Positions 1 through 10,347 of a DNA stretch of 64,000 nucleotides are shown here, piece by piece (within the stretch, counting starts at the first letter, position 1; each line of letters begins with the position of its first letter). The stretch comes from Cycas panzhihuaensis (lineage: Eukaryota; Cycadophyta), in NCBI GenBank assembly GCA_023213395.1, contig CM041465.1, positions 186,751,741-186,815,740 on the forward strand, written 5' to 3'. The translations under genes were made by a program, and so were the position numbers. The notes under the pieces were generated by a model. It was not told the origin of the DNA. It worked only from the letters and a program-made list of their open reading frames with translations, and searched no databases.

Positions 1-1553
1 TCTTAATGAAGAACCCCTAACATTCCAAGAAGCTGTAAAGCATACAGTTTGGAGAAATGCCATGAATAAAGAGTACCAATCTCTTATTAAGAATGGTACA
101 TAGGAGCTTGTTGACCTACCACTTGGAAGAAAGGTAGTTCAAAATAAATTGGTGTTCAAAAACAAGTATAGATTAGATGGAACCCTAGAAAAACATAAGG
201 TGAGGTTGGTAGTAAAAGAATTAATGTAAAAGGAAGGCATTGACTACACTGAAATCTTTCCTCCTACAACCAAGTGGCCTACAATCAGAACTCTTATAGC
301 CTTAGCTACTCAATAGGGTTGGAAAATCTACTAACTCTATGTTAAGACCACATTTCTCAATGGAGACCTTAAAGAAGAAATTTACATGGCTCAGCTAGAA
401 GGATACAAGATTGTCAGTCAGGAGCATAACATTTACAGGCTCAAAAAGTCCTTATACGACCTAAAGCAAGCCTCTTGTGCTTGGTTTACCAAGTTGTCTG
501 AAAGAATGAGTCAACCTAGATATGAGGTTTGTGACTATCAAGATATTGATGCAAGATTATTCATCAAGCGCCAAAATTATAAAGTCACTTACCTCTTAAT
601 CTTTGTGGATAACATGCTAAAAATAGGGAATAGTGAATAGGTAATCAGCCAACTAAAAAAGGACCTTGCTAAAACTTTTGAATTATTTGACCTCGGGTTG
701 ATGAAAATTTACTTGGGAATTGAAGTAACTCAAAAGAATGGAAAAATCTCTCTCCCAAGAAAAATATATCAATGATCTTCTAACAAAGTTTTAGTTAGAA
801 GGTGCTCGACTAGTGGATACACCTATGGAGCCTAATATTAAACTCTCAATTGATGGTGACATTAAGGAGGTAGACGCAACACTCTACAGGCAACTTGTAG
901 GTAGTCTCATCTATACTACCAATACAAGGCCAGATATTGCATACTTTGTCGGTATTCTTTTAAGATTCATGACAAATCCTAAGTAAAATCATTGGCAAGA
1001 TGCAATATGAGTGTTGAGGTACCTAAAGACAACTAGCAAATATAGTTTATTATATAAACCCAATGTAAAATTTAAACTTTATGCATACACAAACTCAGAC
1101 TTTGCTGGAGATAAATACACAAGAAGATCTACATCTGGGTGCGTAACATTTCTTGGAACAGCACCAATATCATGGAGATCTAGACAGCAGAAGATAGTTA
1201 CAAACTTAACTACCAAAGCTGAGTACATTGCTACTTCTGAAACAAGTAAGGAGGTGATATGGCTTAGAAAATTGTTGAATATATTAAATGCTACCTAAAC
1301 AAGTTCTACTAGCTTGCATGTAGATAATCAATCTACAATCTAGATGGCTAAAAATCCTATGTTTCATGATCATACCAAACATATAAGTACAAAAGTCCAC
1401 AGGATTAGAGAACTAGTTCACAATGGCATAATTCAACTAGAGTACTGTCCCACAATAGATCAAGTGGCTGATATCTTCACCAAACCATTAAAGAGGTTGA
1501 AGTTTGAAGAGTTCCAAAAGTAACTCGGCCTTAGGACCTCCATCTCTGACTGA
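1..1553 (+). pseudogene. copia RT-RNase H polyprotein end (C1a)
   Basis: Decayed C-terminal half of a copia polyprotein, which in an active element copies genomic RNA into cDNA in the virus-like particle. The RT part begins with the conserved W-x-x-A-M-x-x-E-Y region and has an in-frame TAG near 102 where TWELVDLP is expected. The RT active site is F-V-D-N at 602-613 instead of F/Y-V-D-D, so the second catalytic Asp is lost. RNase H follows, with the SDFAGD segment near 1095-1115 and a T-K-A-E-Y segment near 1210-1225. It ends at TGA 1551-1553. Several stops sit where CAG or TGG codons are expected. Inactive; family assignment is secure. Confidence 0.92.
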
Positions 1554-1973
1554 TTGAATGAGATGATAATAGGACCATCATACTTTATCTCATTCGTGAA
1601 AACCTCTTGTAGGCACATAAGGACAAGAGTAAGTCTCTACTCTATCCCATTCGTGAAAACCCCTTGTGGGTGCAAAAGGATAAGGGTTGTATCATTTTAG
1701 AAAATCATAACCTATGAAAACCTGAAAGGGCATGGTGGATGACCAAATGGTATATGGAGACTCAATAGATTTTAGCTACAAAATTCATTGTACTGATTAG
1801 CTATCTGGCTTCATTTAAAGAGCCACATGAGCTAGGTTAGTAGATTAGAAATTTTGTAGGTTTTCTTCCCCATGAGGATTTCTCACAAAAGTGTCATAGT
1901 AGTTTACTTTGTAAGAGGCTCAAATGAAGACCTCATAGAATAGAATAAAATTAGATAAAATAACCTTCTATCA

Positions 1974-1986
1974 TTAAGAGGGAGAT
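1974..1986 (+). other. polypurine tract of C1a
   Basis: TTAAGAGGGAGAT lies immediately before the LTR start TGAAAAGG. The same tract, TTAAGGGGGAGAT, precedes the C1c 3' LTR on the other strand. It is the expected plus-strand primer. Confidence 0.85.
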
Positions 1987-2284
1987 TGAAAAGGATTAAT
2001 GTCACAAGGTCATTATATTAGTTCATTATTTCATAAAAGGGTCTTAAGTGAACTTTAAATTAGATCACTTAAGTGAAATACACTTTCATATGCATTATAT
2101 GTAATTTCATTTCACCTAACTCTAATGCTCCCTCTCTCAATATAAAAGTAAAAGCTCAATGGAGGAGATTCATTCTTACCTCTCCATTTTATGAGAGCTA
2201 CTTTCTTTCTTTCAAGTCTCTCTTTCTCCCATATTTACCTTTATGTTTAGTGCATGGAGATAAAGGATAGATCCACTCTTTTCA
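1987..2284 (+). repeat. 3' LTR of copia C1a (298 bp)
   Basis: Runs from TGAAAAGG to CTCTTTTCA, with inverted ends TGAAAAG/CTTTTCA. It matches the C1c LTR (52880-53176, reverse complement) over its whole length with scattered substitutions. A TATAAAAG box lies at 2141-2148, about 140 bp before the LTR end. Confidence 0.92.
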
Positions 2285-3294
2285 ATGTGCACCATGGTGC
2301 TATTGATAGCTTGGTAGTTTGTTGGTGGTAGTTTTATAATTTTTGTCATAATATCCTTTTCTATTATACCTTTAACACATAATTATTTAATTTCTAGTCC
2401 CATAAGAAGTATTGGGTTGGTTGGATTATCTCTGATTACTAGATCTGGGTCCAAGTTGATTATTTTAGCCTTGGCCTTGAGATTATTTTATTAGAGTTGA
2501 GGAGCCTATTGACTAAGAGGACATTGTCCTTGTTATCTACCTCTATCTCTTCCATGGGAATTACCACCTCTATGAGAGTATTAACCTTGATTTTTGGTAT
2601 AAAAAATATCTTCTTCCATTTTAAAAGTAGCATTAGCTAGATCTGATATAGTGGCAAAGTTGGTAGCAAAGGTCTTATCAAATTTAATGAACTTATCAGT
2701 AAGAGCCTCAAAGTTAAGGTTCTTCAAAGTGCCACTAGATTGAAGACTTCCCAATAGATTTTTGTAATCTGCGATATGGAGACATGACTAAATCAAGAAA
2801 TCCCATGTAATATATTAAGTTTTAAAATCTTTATCAATGGCTTGATTGATTAGATGAAGGAGATTAATTATCTCACTTGCATGTCCTTTATTCATTTTCA
2901 ATTTATTCATCTTCAAAACTAAGTGAACAAATTCTAAATCTGATTTAGTGTCAAAGTTCTTCTTAAGAACTTCAAGAACTTTCCATGTTGTATTATGTAT
3001 AGTTTTATCAATGAGATAATAGAGGGAATAATCAGTGACAAGAAGTATCCATACATAAATTTTATCATCATCAAGTTCCCATTAGCATTTAGCTGCAGCT
3101 TCAGTGGGAGTAGTTGGAGAACCTCCTCCAGACGCAATTGTGGTAGTTGTAGCTATAATAAATAGTATAGGTTTCAAGTGATCTCTCCAAAGATCTTCAT
3201 ACTTTATAGTATTTTTTATACTAGCGAACCACATGTCCCAATTTTCTTTCCCTTTAAGAATGCAGTTTACATTTTGCTTAAACTATAAAGACAT
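2285..3294 (-). pseudogene. copia gag remnant (C1b)
   Basis: Gag is the nucleocapsid/shell protein of a copia particle. The start is the ATG at 3292-3294, matching C1c gag at 58112-58114. The second line of the protein carries a DMWF motif and a WELDDDK motif, followed by the helical core with V-L-E-V-L-K-K and D-L-E-F-V-H. The CCHC zinc knuckle is at 2336-2377, but two of its cysteines have become tyrosine (TGT to TAT). In-frame stops occur early, including at codon 4. Homology to C1c is continuous, so the call rests on that alignment as well as on the motifs. Confidence 0.8.
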
Positions 3295-5293
3295 GGTATC
3301 CTTTACAAAGGGAAAAAATGAACAAGGGACTGTAAAAGTGATGGTAAGAAATGCTCAATCATTATATACAAATAAGAGATGTAATGAAGTAGTGTAATAG
3401 AAGGAAAAAGTGAGAATAGTTGCTTAAAGATGAAGAGAGCAACTTAGGGAAAAGTCACCAACACTTGTAACAAATATTAACCTAATGCAACAAGAATATG
3501 AGAAGTAATATTATAAAAATTAGATAATAATACTTATGGAAAATATTAACCTGACATAGTAGGAATATGAGAAGTAATATAGTTGTGATTACACTATGGA
3601 TCACTTTTTATAAATAAGTAAGTGATCAATATATAAGATTATAAGCCAATGTGGAAGCTGACATCATTGGGTATACACAACTTGAAACTCAAATGTATAA
3701 TGTGCAATCAACCCAATAACCTCTAACTTGTGTCCAATATGTAGTTAAAGTTATTGAAGGGATGACTATGCTTCTAGTAGAATTAAGTTAACATTCACCT
3801 ATGACACCCATAATTGTACTTGGTGATGAAATCCAAGTCACAATAGAGCCTAGGTACTCCCAATCCTCACCCAATTCACTAATGAGCAGTTGTATACCTC
3901 CTCTAAAGAGTGGTATGTGTATACCCATGGCTATGACAAATATTATATTAGGTATATTTTAATCTTGTATTAAAGTTTCAGTTTTTCTAGTTGGTTACTA
4001 GGATGATCCCTAATTGAGGCATGATGGTATGGCTAACCAAACCTTGTCAATATTCTAGTTCAGTTTAGTCCTAATTTGAAACCTACACCTCCTTCATGAC
4101 ATGAAATTCTTCCAACCAAGGTATTTCAACCTTAGTGAGTATGTGAATAGGTACAAGATGGCAAAAAATATAATACGTGATGCATTCCTTTTAAGGAGAG
4201 TGAAAAGATTATCAAATTTGTATAAAATATACATATAACTAAAAATAGAGTGCTTGCTTGGAGTGTCTTAAAGTGATTGCTTAAAGTGATTTTTGAGTAA
4301 TTAAATATAATGATGATAAGTGAGTGAGAACACTAGATATTGCTCTAATCTAGGTGTTCTTTTACATACTTTTACAATGGGCTTTTAAGCCTTTTAAAAA
4401 GGAGGAAGAAAATTTCTCCAGTTTTCTTTTTAATACAAAAAACGTAGTCTTCACTAAAATAGCAATAATTTTCTCCCACAATAACGAAATTAAGTGCTAA
4501 TTTTTGTGTTGTAAACTAGAATCAAAGCTTCATCTTTAAGAAGTTGAATTACATCCAAATTAGTTCTGGAAAATTTTTGGTAATCCTACAAATTTGGAAG
4601 AATATATTTTTTTCAAAATTCTTATTAAAAATAACTAATGTTCACTAAAATAGTAATAACTTTCTCATATGATAACAAAATTAGATGCTAATTTTTATGC
4701 TAGAAATTAGACTTAAAGCATCATCTTTTGAAATTAGAAGTAGGTCAATTAGAGCTCTATAAAATATTTTGTAAACCTGTGAAATTTAGTAAGAAAATTT
4801 TATTTCTATAAAAATTTTAGCTTACTAATATCTTATTAACACATGATACCATATAAAATTTCCATCATTTTTTTATCACCAGGATCCTAATATGAGCAAG
4901 GTGAGAGCATGCAATGATGGATATTTTAAATGGATCCAAATTCTTTAAAAAAAAATGGATAGAACCTCCCCTTACAATCATTCTTCTAAAGGCTAGAAAA
5001 TTTTTGGTAACATTTCCCTTTGTTAAATAGGCAAAAAGAAATGAAAGAAAAGAACAATGAGATAGCATAAATGGTCATCTAAGGATTGGAATCCTTAGGC
5101 CTTATAATTCCTTGTATTATTCTTCCAAACTTAAAAAAGATAAAGGGAAAGTAAATAATACTAAATATGCTATGATAAGAACTTAAAAATATTTCTAAAT
5201 CCACTTTCATAATCTCCTTCACCACATGGATTGTGGGGGAGAAGGAAGTGATGGATCCATTACAAGTGCAAGTTAGGAATATAAAGGAAACAA
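3295..5293 (-). other. 2-kb untranslated leader of C1b
   Basis: Lies between the primer site and the gag start. I see no convincing coding frame. It is collinear with the C1c leader (58115-60158). It carries a short imperfect repeat of TGCTTGCTTGGAGTG-like units at 4251-4300, expanded in C1c. Confidence 0.7.
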
Positions 5294-5305
5294 ACTTTGA
5301 TACCA
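5294..5305 (-). other. primer binding site of C1b (degenerate)
   Basis: Read on the minus strand it is TGGTATCAAAGT, against the plant initiator-Met tRNA complement TGGTATCAGAGC. It lies two bases inside the LTR, as in C1c. Confidence 0.75.
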
Positions 5306-5307
5306 TA

Positions 5308-5605
5308 TAAAAATAGTGGATCTATGCTTCATCTCCATGCACTAAACATAAAGACAAACATGGAAGCAAGAGAGACTTAAGAGAAAGAGAGTAGCTCTCA
5401 TAAAATAGGGAGGTAAGAATTAGCCTTCTCCATTGAGCTTTTACTTTTATATTAAGAGAAGGAGAATTAGAGCTAGGTGAAATAAAATTAAACATAATTC
5501 ACATAAAAGTGCATTTCACTTAAGATATCTAATTTAAAGTTCACTTAAGACCCTTTTTAGAAATAATCAACTAATGTAATGACCCTGTGATATTAATCCA
5601 TTTCA
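5308..5605 (-). repeat. 5' LTR of copia C1b (298 bp)
   Basis: Full-length match to the C1 LTR in reverse orientation. The terminal TG has decayed at the inner edge (TAAAAATAGTGG for TGAAAAGAGTGG). It is more diverged than the C1c LTRs, consistent with an older copy. Confidence 0.88.
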
Positions 5606-5769
5606 TTTGTCATTTAGCTTGTATCTCTTTTAAGTAGGAATATAAATATAGGTTGTGCTACCAAAGACTCTAAGATAACTTACATTAGGCTTTCTATCTA
5701 TCTAGCTTTCCTATGGAATCAATTTTTTAAGAACCTATGTTAAGCTCCTATTTATGAGATAGATAATTA

Positions 5770-6900
5770 TGCTAATAACTTTGGCCCAATATGAGTTAGA
5801 TATATTTTCTCTTTCAATATGCATCTCAGTTATAGTTTGATTCAACCTTTTTACAACCCCATCTGATTAAGGAGTATAAGGGATGGTAAGTTATCTATGA
5901 ATTCCATGCATTTTACAAAAATGGTAAAATTCATTTGAGACATATTCCCCTCTTCCATCTATTCTAAGACTTTTGATCTTATGCCCACTTTCTAATTCAA
6001 CTTGAACTTTCAATTTTTTAAAAGTTTCTAATGCTTCTAATTTACTAAAAGGTAATCATCAATAAAGGTAAAAAAATACTTTTTTCTATTCATAAAAACC
6101 AGTATAATTAGCACACATATGTCACTATGAATTAACTATAATTTCTCTTGTGATTTCTAAGTGCTTTCCTAAAATGGCGACCTATGATGTTTCCCCAAAA
6201 TTTAACTTTTATAAATAGAGGAATTAAAAGAGATATTAGGTAGATCATTTACTATACTTAACCTTTTAAGCATTTTTAATCCAGTATTTACAATGTGACT
6301 ATACCATAAATGCTATAATTCATTATTTTAGCTATGAGTAGCTAGAGAATGAACATGAGTATAGATTTTTTTTGATAAGTTGTTTTGAGGAGTTAATCCT
6401 ATTACATTGATTGAGTTGTGAATAGCCAAAAAGTAAATAGAAGAAGGTTGAACTGGAATATAGATTATCAATCTCTATTCCTTTAGTAATTACAAGGCCA
6501 TTTTATTTCACGTCATAAATAAAATATTTACTATCTTCATCAAATATAGTATGAAGCTTTTCCTTTCTAAATTAAGATATAAAGAGGACATTCTTCTTTA
6601 AACTAGGAACATACAAGACATTTCTAATTTTCTTAACTTCATTATTTATTTTTATAGTTATAGTTCCTTTTCCTTTGATGCATAAAGGAAAACTATCTCC
6701 CAATTTTATTAATTTATTAAGAGAGCATGGTTGAAGATTTTTAAACTAGTCTTTTCTTATAGTCATGTGATTTGATGCACCTAAACCTATAAACCAATTC
6801 TCATTATTTTGAATTTATGAAGTTAAGACTAATAAATGTAACAATTTCACATGTGTCTTGATCATCTTGAATATGAGTATCTGAACAAGTATTTTTATAA
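5770..6900 (-). pseudogene. copia protease-integrase remnant (element G)
   Basis: Minus-strand copia polyprotein fragment without an open frame. A protease-like motif W-F-I-G-L-G-A-S-N-H-M-T lies at 6761-6796; the usual catalytic D-S-G is G-L-G here. A G-K-H segment typical of the integrase zinc region is near 6160. The integrase core shows I-D-G-R-G-E-Y at about 5940-5970 and a P-Y-T-P/D-G-V-V-K segment near 5845-5890, where the catalytic Glu is replaced by Lys. RT and RNase H would lie to the left, but C1b occupies that side, so C1b probably inserted into G. The gag part beyond 6900 cannot be followed. Confidence 0.75.
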
Positions 6901-8640
6901 CCTTCTTAGAAGAATTTTTTCTTCATTTTTAAAGCAATATTACATAGATAGTAAAATCCTTTAGAAATAATATTCTACATCTTATAAGAAATCAAAATAA
7001 AACTTAAGCAATTTCCCTTAGTTAATGTGACCAACCCCATAATGCTTCAATTTTAAATTGAATTTTCTCTAGTCAAGTAGGATCAAATTATGTCAATCTA
7101 TAAATCTAATTGAAGTGCTATGAGTAAAAATTCCAACAGTTTAAATGGCTTAAGAAGCAAACTTATAGTTGTAAAGTTATAAAGAGAATTATACATGAAT
7201 TTTTTTATAAACAAAAAGTTTGAATGAACTAGGGTTTAGACCTTTTTAAAAACTAGTGGTTATTCATATGAGACTACAAAAGACTAGGGACTAAAGTCAC
7301 TAAGGGGTTAGAAAACTCTAAATAATATTCTAATTCAATTAAATCTCTAAAAACTTTTTAAAATAAATTATTCCCTAAGTTGAAAATATTACATGCATGA
7401 TTTTGCTAGTTAAGAGATGTTGAATTTAATATGCAAAATGTCTAAATCAATTGATATCACTTCAACTTAATCAAAATATTAAATATGATTGAATCCATCA
7501 ATGTGAAATTTATTTAGTCATGTGGAATAAGGGTGCATCAATTCACAATGATTTCTTATGTGGGCTTGGTGAAAAGAAATCTACATCGGTGACTATTCTC
7601 TCTATAGCTTGTAGGCTGGGTAAATTCTAAAATATCAATAGTAAGATATTATTATGTCATGATCAAAGTACTGGCCTCTTTATTCTAACCTATTTTTTAA
7701 CTAGCAGTCTATCTCTACATTATTAGGCAATTATGTGGCACATCTAAATGGCTCTATAGGTCTCAATAATCTAAGGGTGAGGGTGAATATTATGACCTGT
7801 ATCTCCTCCATAACTATAGTCAAATTTAGGTGACTATTAGGATCTATTCTTTCTTTACATCTATATATCTTGATTAGTTATATGATAATTGTTCTCATGC
7901 CTCTACCATGTCTACCCATAAACTTCTTCATAACTTCCATAGACAAATGGTAGAGATATAGTAATGACTGTAGGCTTAGGTACTTTACCTTCATGTCGAG
8001 GGCATCAATGGCATAAATAGAGAACTCTTAGAATTATAAATCAAAGACAAGTTGATCTAATGGCAAGTTTTACACACATAATAGCTTATAAGTATAGGTA
8101 TTGCAAGCTAGGGTTTGACCCCATGATGTTACTAGCAGATTGATTAAAGGTGCATAGTGGTGATTATGATAGTAGCATGAGACACTTCATGTAGTTTAAT
8201 ACAAGATGTAAGTACATAAGCAATGAAAACTATAACTCATGGAGGCTATGATCATAGCCAATACAAGGATAGTTATGATGCAATGATGTAATGTAACTCT
8301 TCATAAATAGAAATGACAATTTAGGGGCAAAGATGACAATATAGCATATGAACACCAACATGAACCAAGAGGACTCACATAGTACAAGTGAAGCTTCAAC
8401 ATAAATAGATTAAGGCATCATTGATATGGTGGCTTCAAATGGAATGAAATAAATTTTCTCACATAACCACAAATGGCAAAAATGCTCTATCTCTTAGGGT
8501 TAACACTACCCTAATGCCATGTTTTAATCTTGCATCCTAATATAATATTAATAGAATAATAAAAGAGCATAGCATAAACATCATAAAAATTACCTAGATC
8601 AAATGATATCTTCATTGTATTAACCAAACAAGATAACAAT
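6901..8640. other. unassigned AT-rich stretch
   Basis: No coding frame or retrotransposon motif could be supported on either strand. The first part may hold the decayed gag of element G. A possible tRNA-derived SINE lies inside it at about 8050-8125. Otherwise I see nothing definable. Confidence 0.4.
8050..8125 (+). repeat. possible decayed tRNA-derived SINE head
   Basis: TTGATCTAATGGCAAG (about 8052-8067) resembles the A-box region of plant SINEs. GGGTTTGACCCC at 8111-8122 resembles a B box (GGTTCGANNCC). Spacing is roughly that of a pol III internal promoter. No tail or target duplication was recognised, so this is tentative. Confidence 0.3.
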
Positions 8641-8649
8641 ATAAAATGA

Positions 8650-9970
8650 TCTCACATGAAGTGATGTATAAATGATAAAGAGATGATATCCTTATATAGG
8701 ACAAGATAGTATTTGTGAGGAACCCAACATTTATGGATTACTTAGCCAAAGGTCAAATGCACTACCAAGTTAAATGCATATTACTTCATCAAATGTGCAT
8801 TATTCCAACAATGAAGTCCTTCATTGTTATATTTATTTTTAGTGTAACACTTTCCAATGAAACAAAATAAACACTAAATCCCACATGGGCCTCCTCTAAC
8901 CCTTTATATTCCTTAAGGCAAGTGGCTAAACATCATAATGGACTTCACCATAATCTTATCACCCTTTGTCAAGTTTGACTTTATCTTAGTAATCACGATA
9001 GACTAAGTATGCATATTTATTGCATATTCACACCTCCTATAAAGCATACCCCCATATCAACCTATACATCTAAACTATTTCTTATCTCTATAGATTTCCT
9101 AAATAATAGTTTGCAATTGAGACCCCAAATTTACAAACATTTTTAGTGAAAACTATTCTAAGCCTTGCAAACTTTATTTATAAGTTTAACCTACCACTCA
9201 TAAATTAATGGTCAATTGAAAATCCTTAATAAAATACTAAAATCATATTTATATTACTTTTATTTTGAATACCAAAATAAATGGACCTCCTATTTGGCCC
9301 GTGTAGAATATTGGTACAACTCATCTCATCACTCAGTGATTGGTATGTCCCTATTCATACCCCCCTATGGATATCCCCCTCCATCTCACCACACCTTGGC
9401 CACCAACCTTTAAATAATTATGGTCTAATAAAAGCTCCTAGACATGGATCAAATCCTTCATACCCTCAAATAGAGCTTAGTAATAGCCTAAAACCATATG
9501 AAACAACTCGTCAACTACCATTATTCCAATCATTGATTTTCCATTGGTCACTTGGTTTTCCTATGTCTTGAGATGTATGAGTAATAATCCATTGATCATA
9601 ATAAAAATTAATAGCTTAGCCCTCATTATTATAGCCTATTTAAGGTACTCTATCAAATTAGTGGAATTGCTTACACCCTTGAACTCCCACCTAATACCAA
9701 AATTTATAATGTTTTTAATGTCTTATATATTAAAAAACATCTTGGTAAAATCATTGTTCCCTAGACTATTCTCCTAGTCCTTGATGAAGAGCAACTCCTC
9801 ATTATCCTGCTAGACTATATCTTAGTTGCCTAGTAATACCACCTCCATAACAGGACCATCTCTAAGGATCTAGTGTAGTGGATCAATTGTAAACCTAAGG
9901 AACCAATGTAGGAATCAACCAAATTTATCAATCAACATCTACATCTTCTTGGCTTCAAGGACTCAACATA
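8650..9970 (+). pseudogene. gypsy integrase and C-terminal tail
   Basis: Plus-strand end of a chromodomain-type Ty3/gypsy polyprotein, interrupted by many stops and shifts. The RNase H-integrase linker and remains of the HHCC zinc region lie at about 8670-8880 (C-x-x-F-Q-x-N-K with the second Cys lost). The core starts with an M-D-F segment near 8940 and an I-T-I-D segment near 8990, corresponding to the first catalytic Asp. D-P-K-F-T at about 9120 marks the second. N-G-Q-L-K near 9205 stands where D-G-Q-T-E is expected, so the catalytic Glu is lost. Y-W-Y-N-S-S-H-H-S follows. The L-P-P-N-T-K-I tail at about 9690 and a decayed chromodomain-like end precede the polypurine tract. Everything upstream of the linker is missing. 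Confidence 0.82.
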
Positions 9971-9972
9971 TT

Positions 9973-9983
9973 AAGGGAGGGGA
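9973..9983 (+). other. polypurine tract (plus-strand gypsy)
   Basis: AAGGGAGGGGA, directly after the chromodomain-like coding tail and two bases before a TGTTATATAATAG LTR start. Confidence 0.75.
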
Positions 9984-9985
9984 CA

Positions 9986-10347
9986 TGTTATATAATAGAT
10001 CATTGTTAGTAGAACTAGACTGCTACTACATATGACCAAGGAACCTGATGGTTAATACTAGCTATTAACATTTATATACAGACTACTTATCCCTACTAAT
10101 GGAATTAGATGTCACTTGTCCTACCAATGGTATTTTATGTAAGAGGCTTTTGTTGTCTATTTAAGGCCCATTAAATGTAAATAGGGAGACTCTCATATGT
10201 TAAGAACTTATACGAGAGCATATTGTGGTACAATTTTGATGATTATTGTGTCTATTTGGTGTCCCTTTTATGTTTATTTCTATAATTTATCTCCATTGAT
10301 AATAAAAATGATTTGATTTGCTACCATAATCTTCTATAATTATGACA
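9986..10347 (+). repeat. probable 3' LTR of plus-strand gypsy
   Basis: Starts with TGTTATATAATAG after the polypurine tract. The end is put at the CA of TATGACA (10341-10347), a guess because no second LTR copy is in the window. Confidence 0.5.

Larger units (their letters stand above)
1..2284 (+). mobile_element. Ty1/copia element C1a, 3' part
   Basis: Plus-strand copia retrotransposon cut by the window start. It holds RT, RNase H, a 3' untranslated part of about 420 bp, a polypurine tract and the 3' LTR. The same family occurs as C1b (2285-5605, minus) and C1c (52880-60432, minus). Its LTR ends exactly where inverted C1b gag begins, so C1a probably inserted into C1b; the missing half of C1b should lie left of the window. 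The first five bases after the LTR are ATGTG. Confidence 0.9.
2285..5605 (-). mobile_element. Ty1/copia element C1b, 5' part, inverted
   Basis: Minus-strand copy holding gag, a long leader, a degenerate primer site and the 5' LTR. 2285-5307 (3,023 bp) is collinear with 57128-60172 of C1c (3,045 bp). The rest of the element is not in the window; C1a interrupts it at 2284/2285. Its outer LTR edge at 5605 meets the remnant of copia G. Confidence 0.88.

Noticed and set aside
2073-2270. 65-codon plus-strand stretch in the C1a LTR
   Set aside because: Lies entirely within the LTR and is not kept in the other C1 LTRs.
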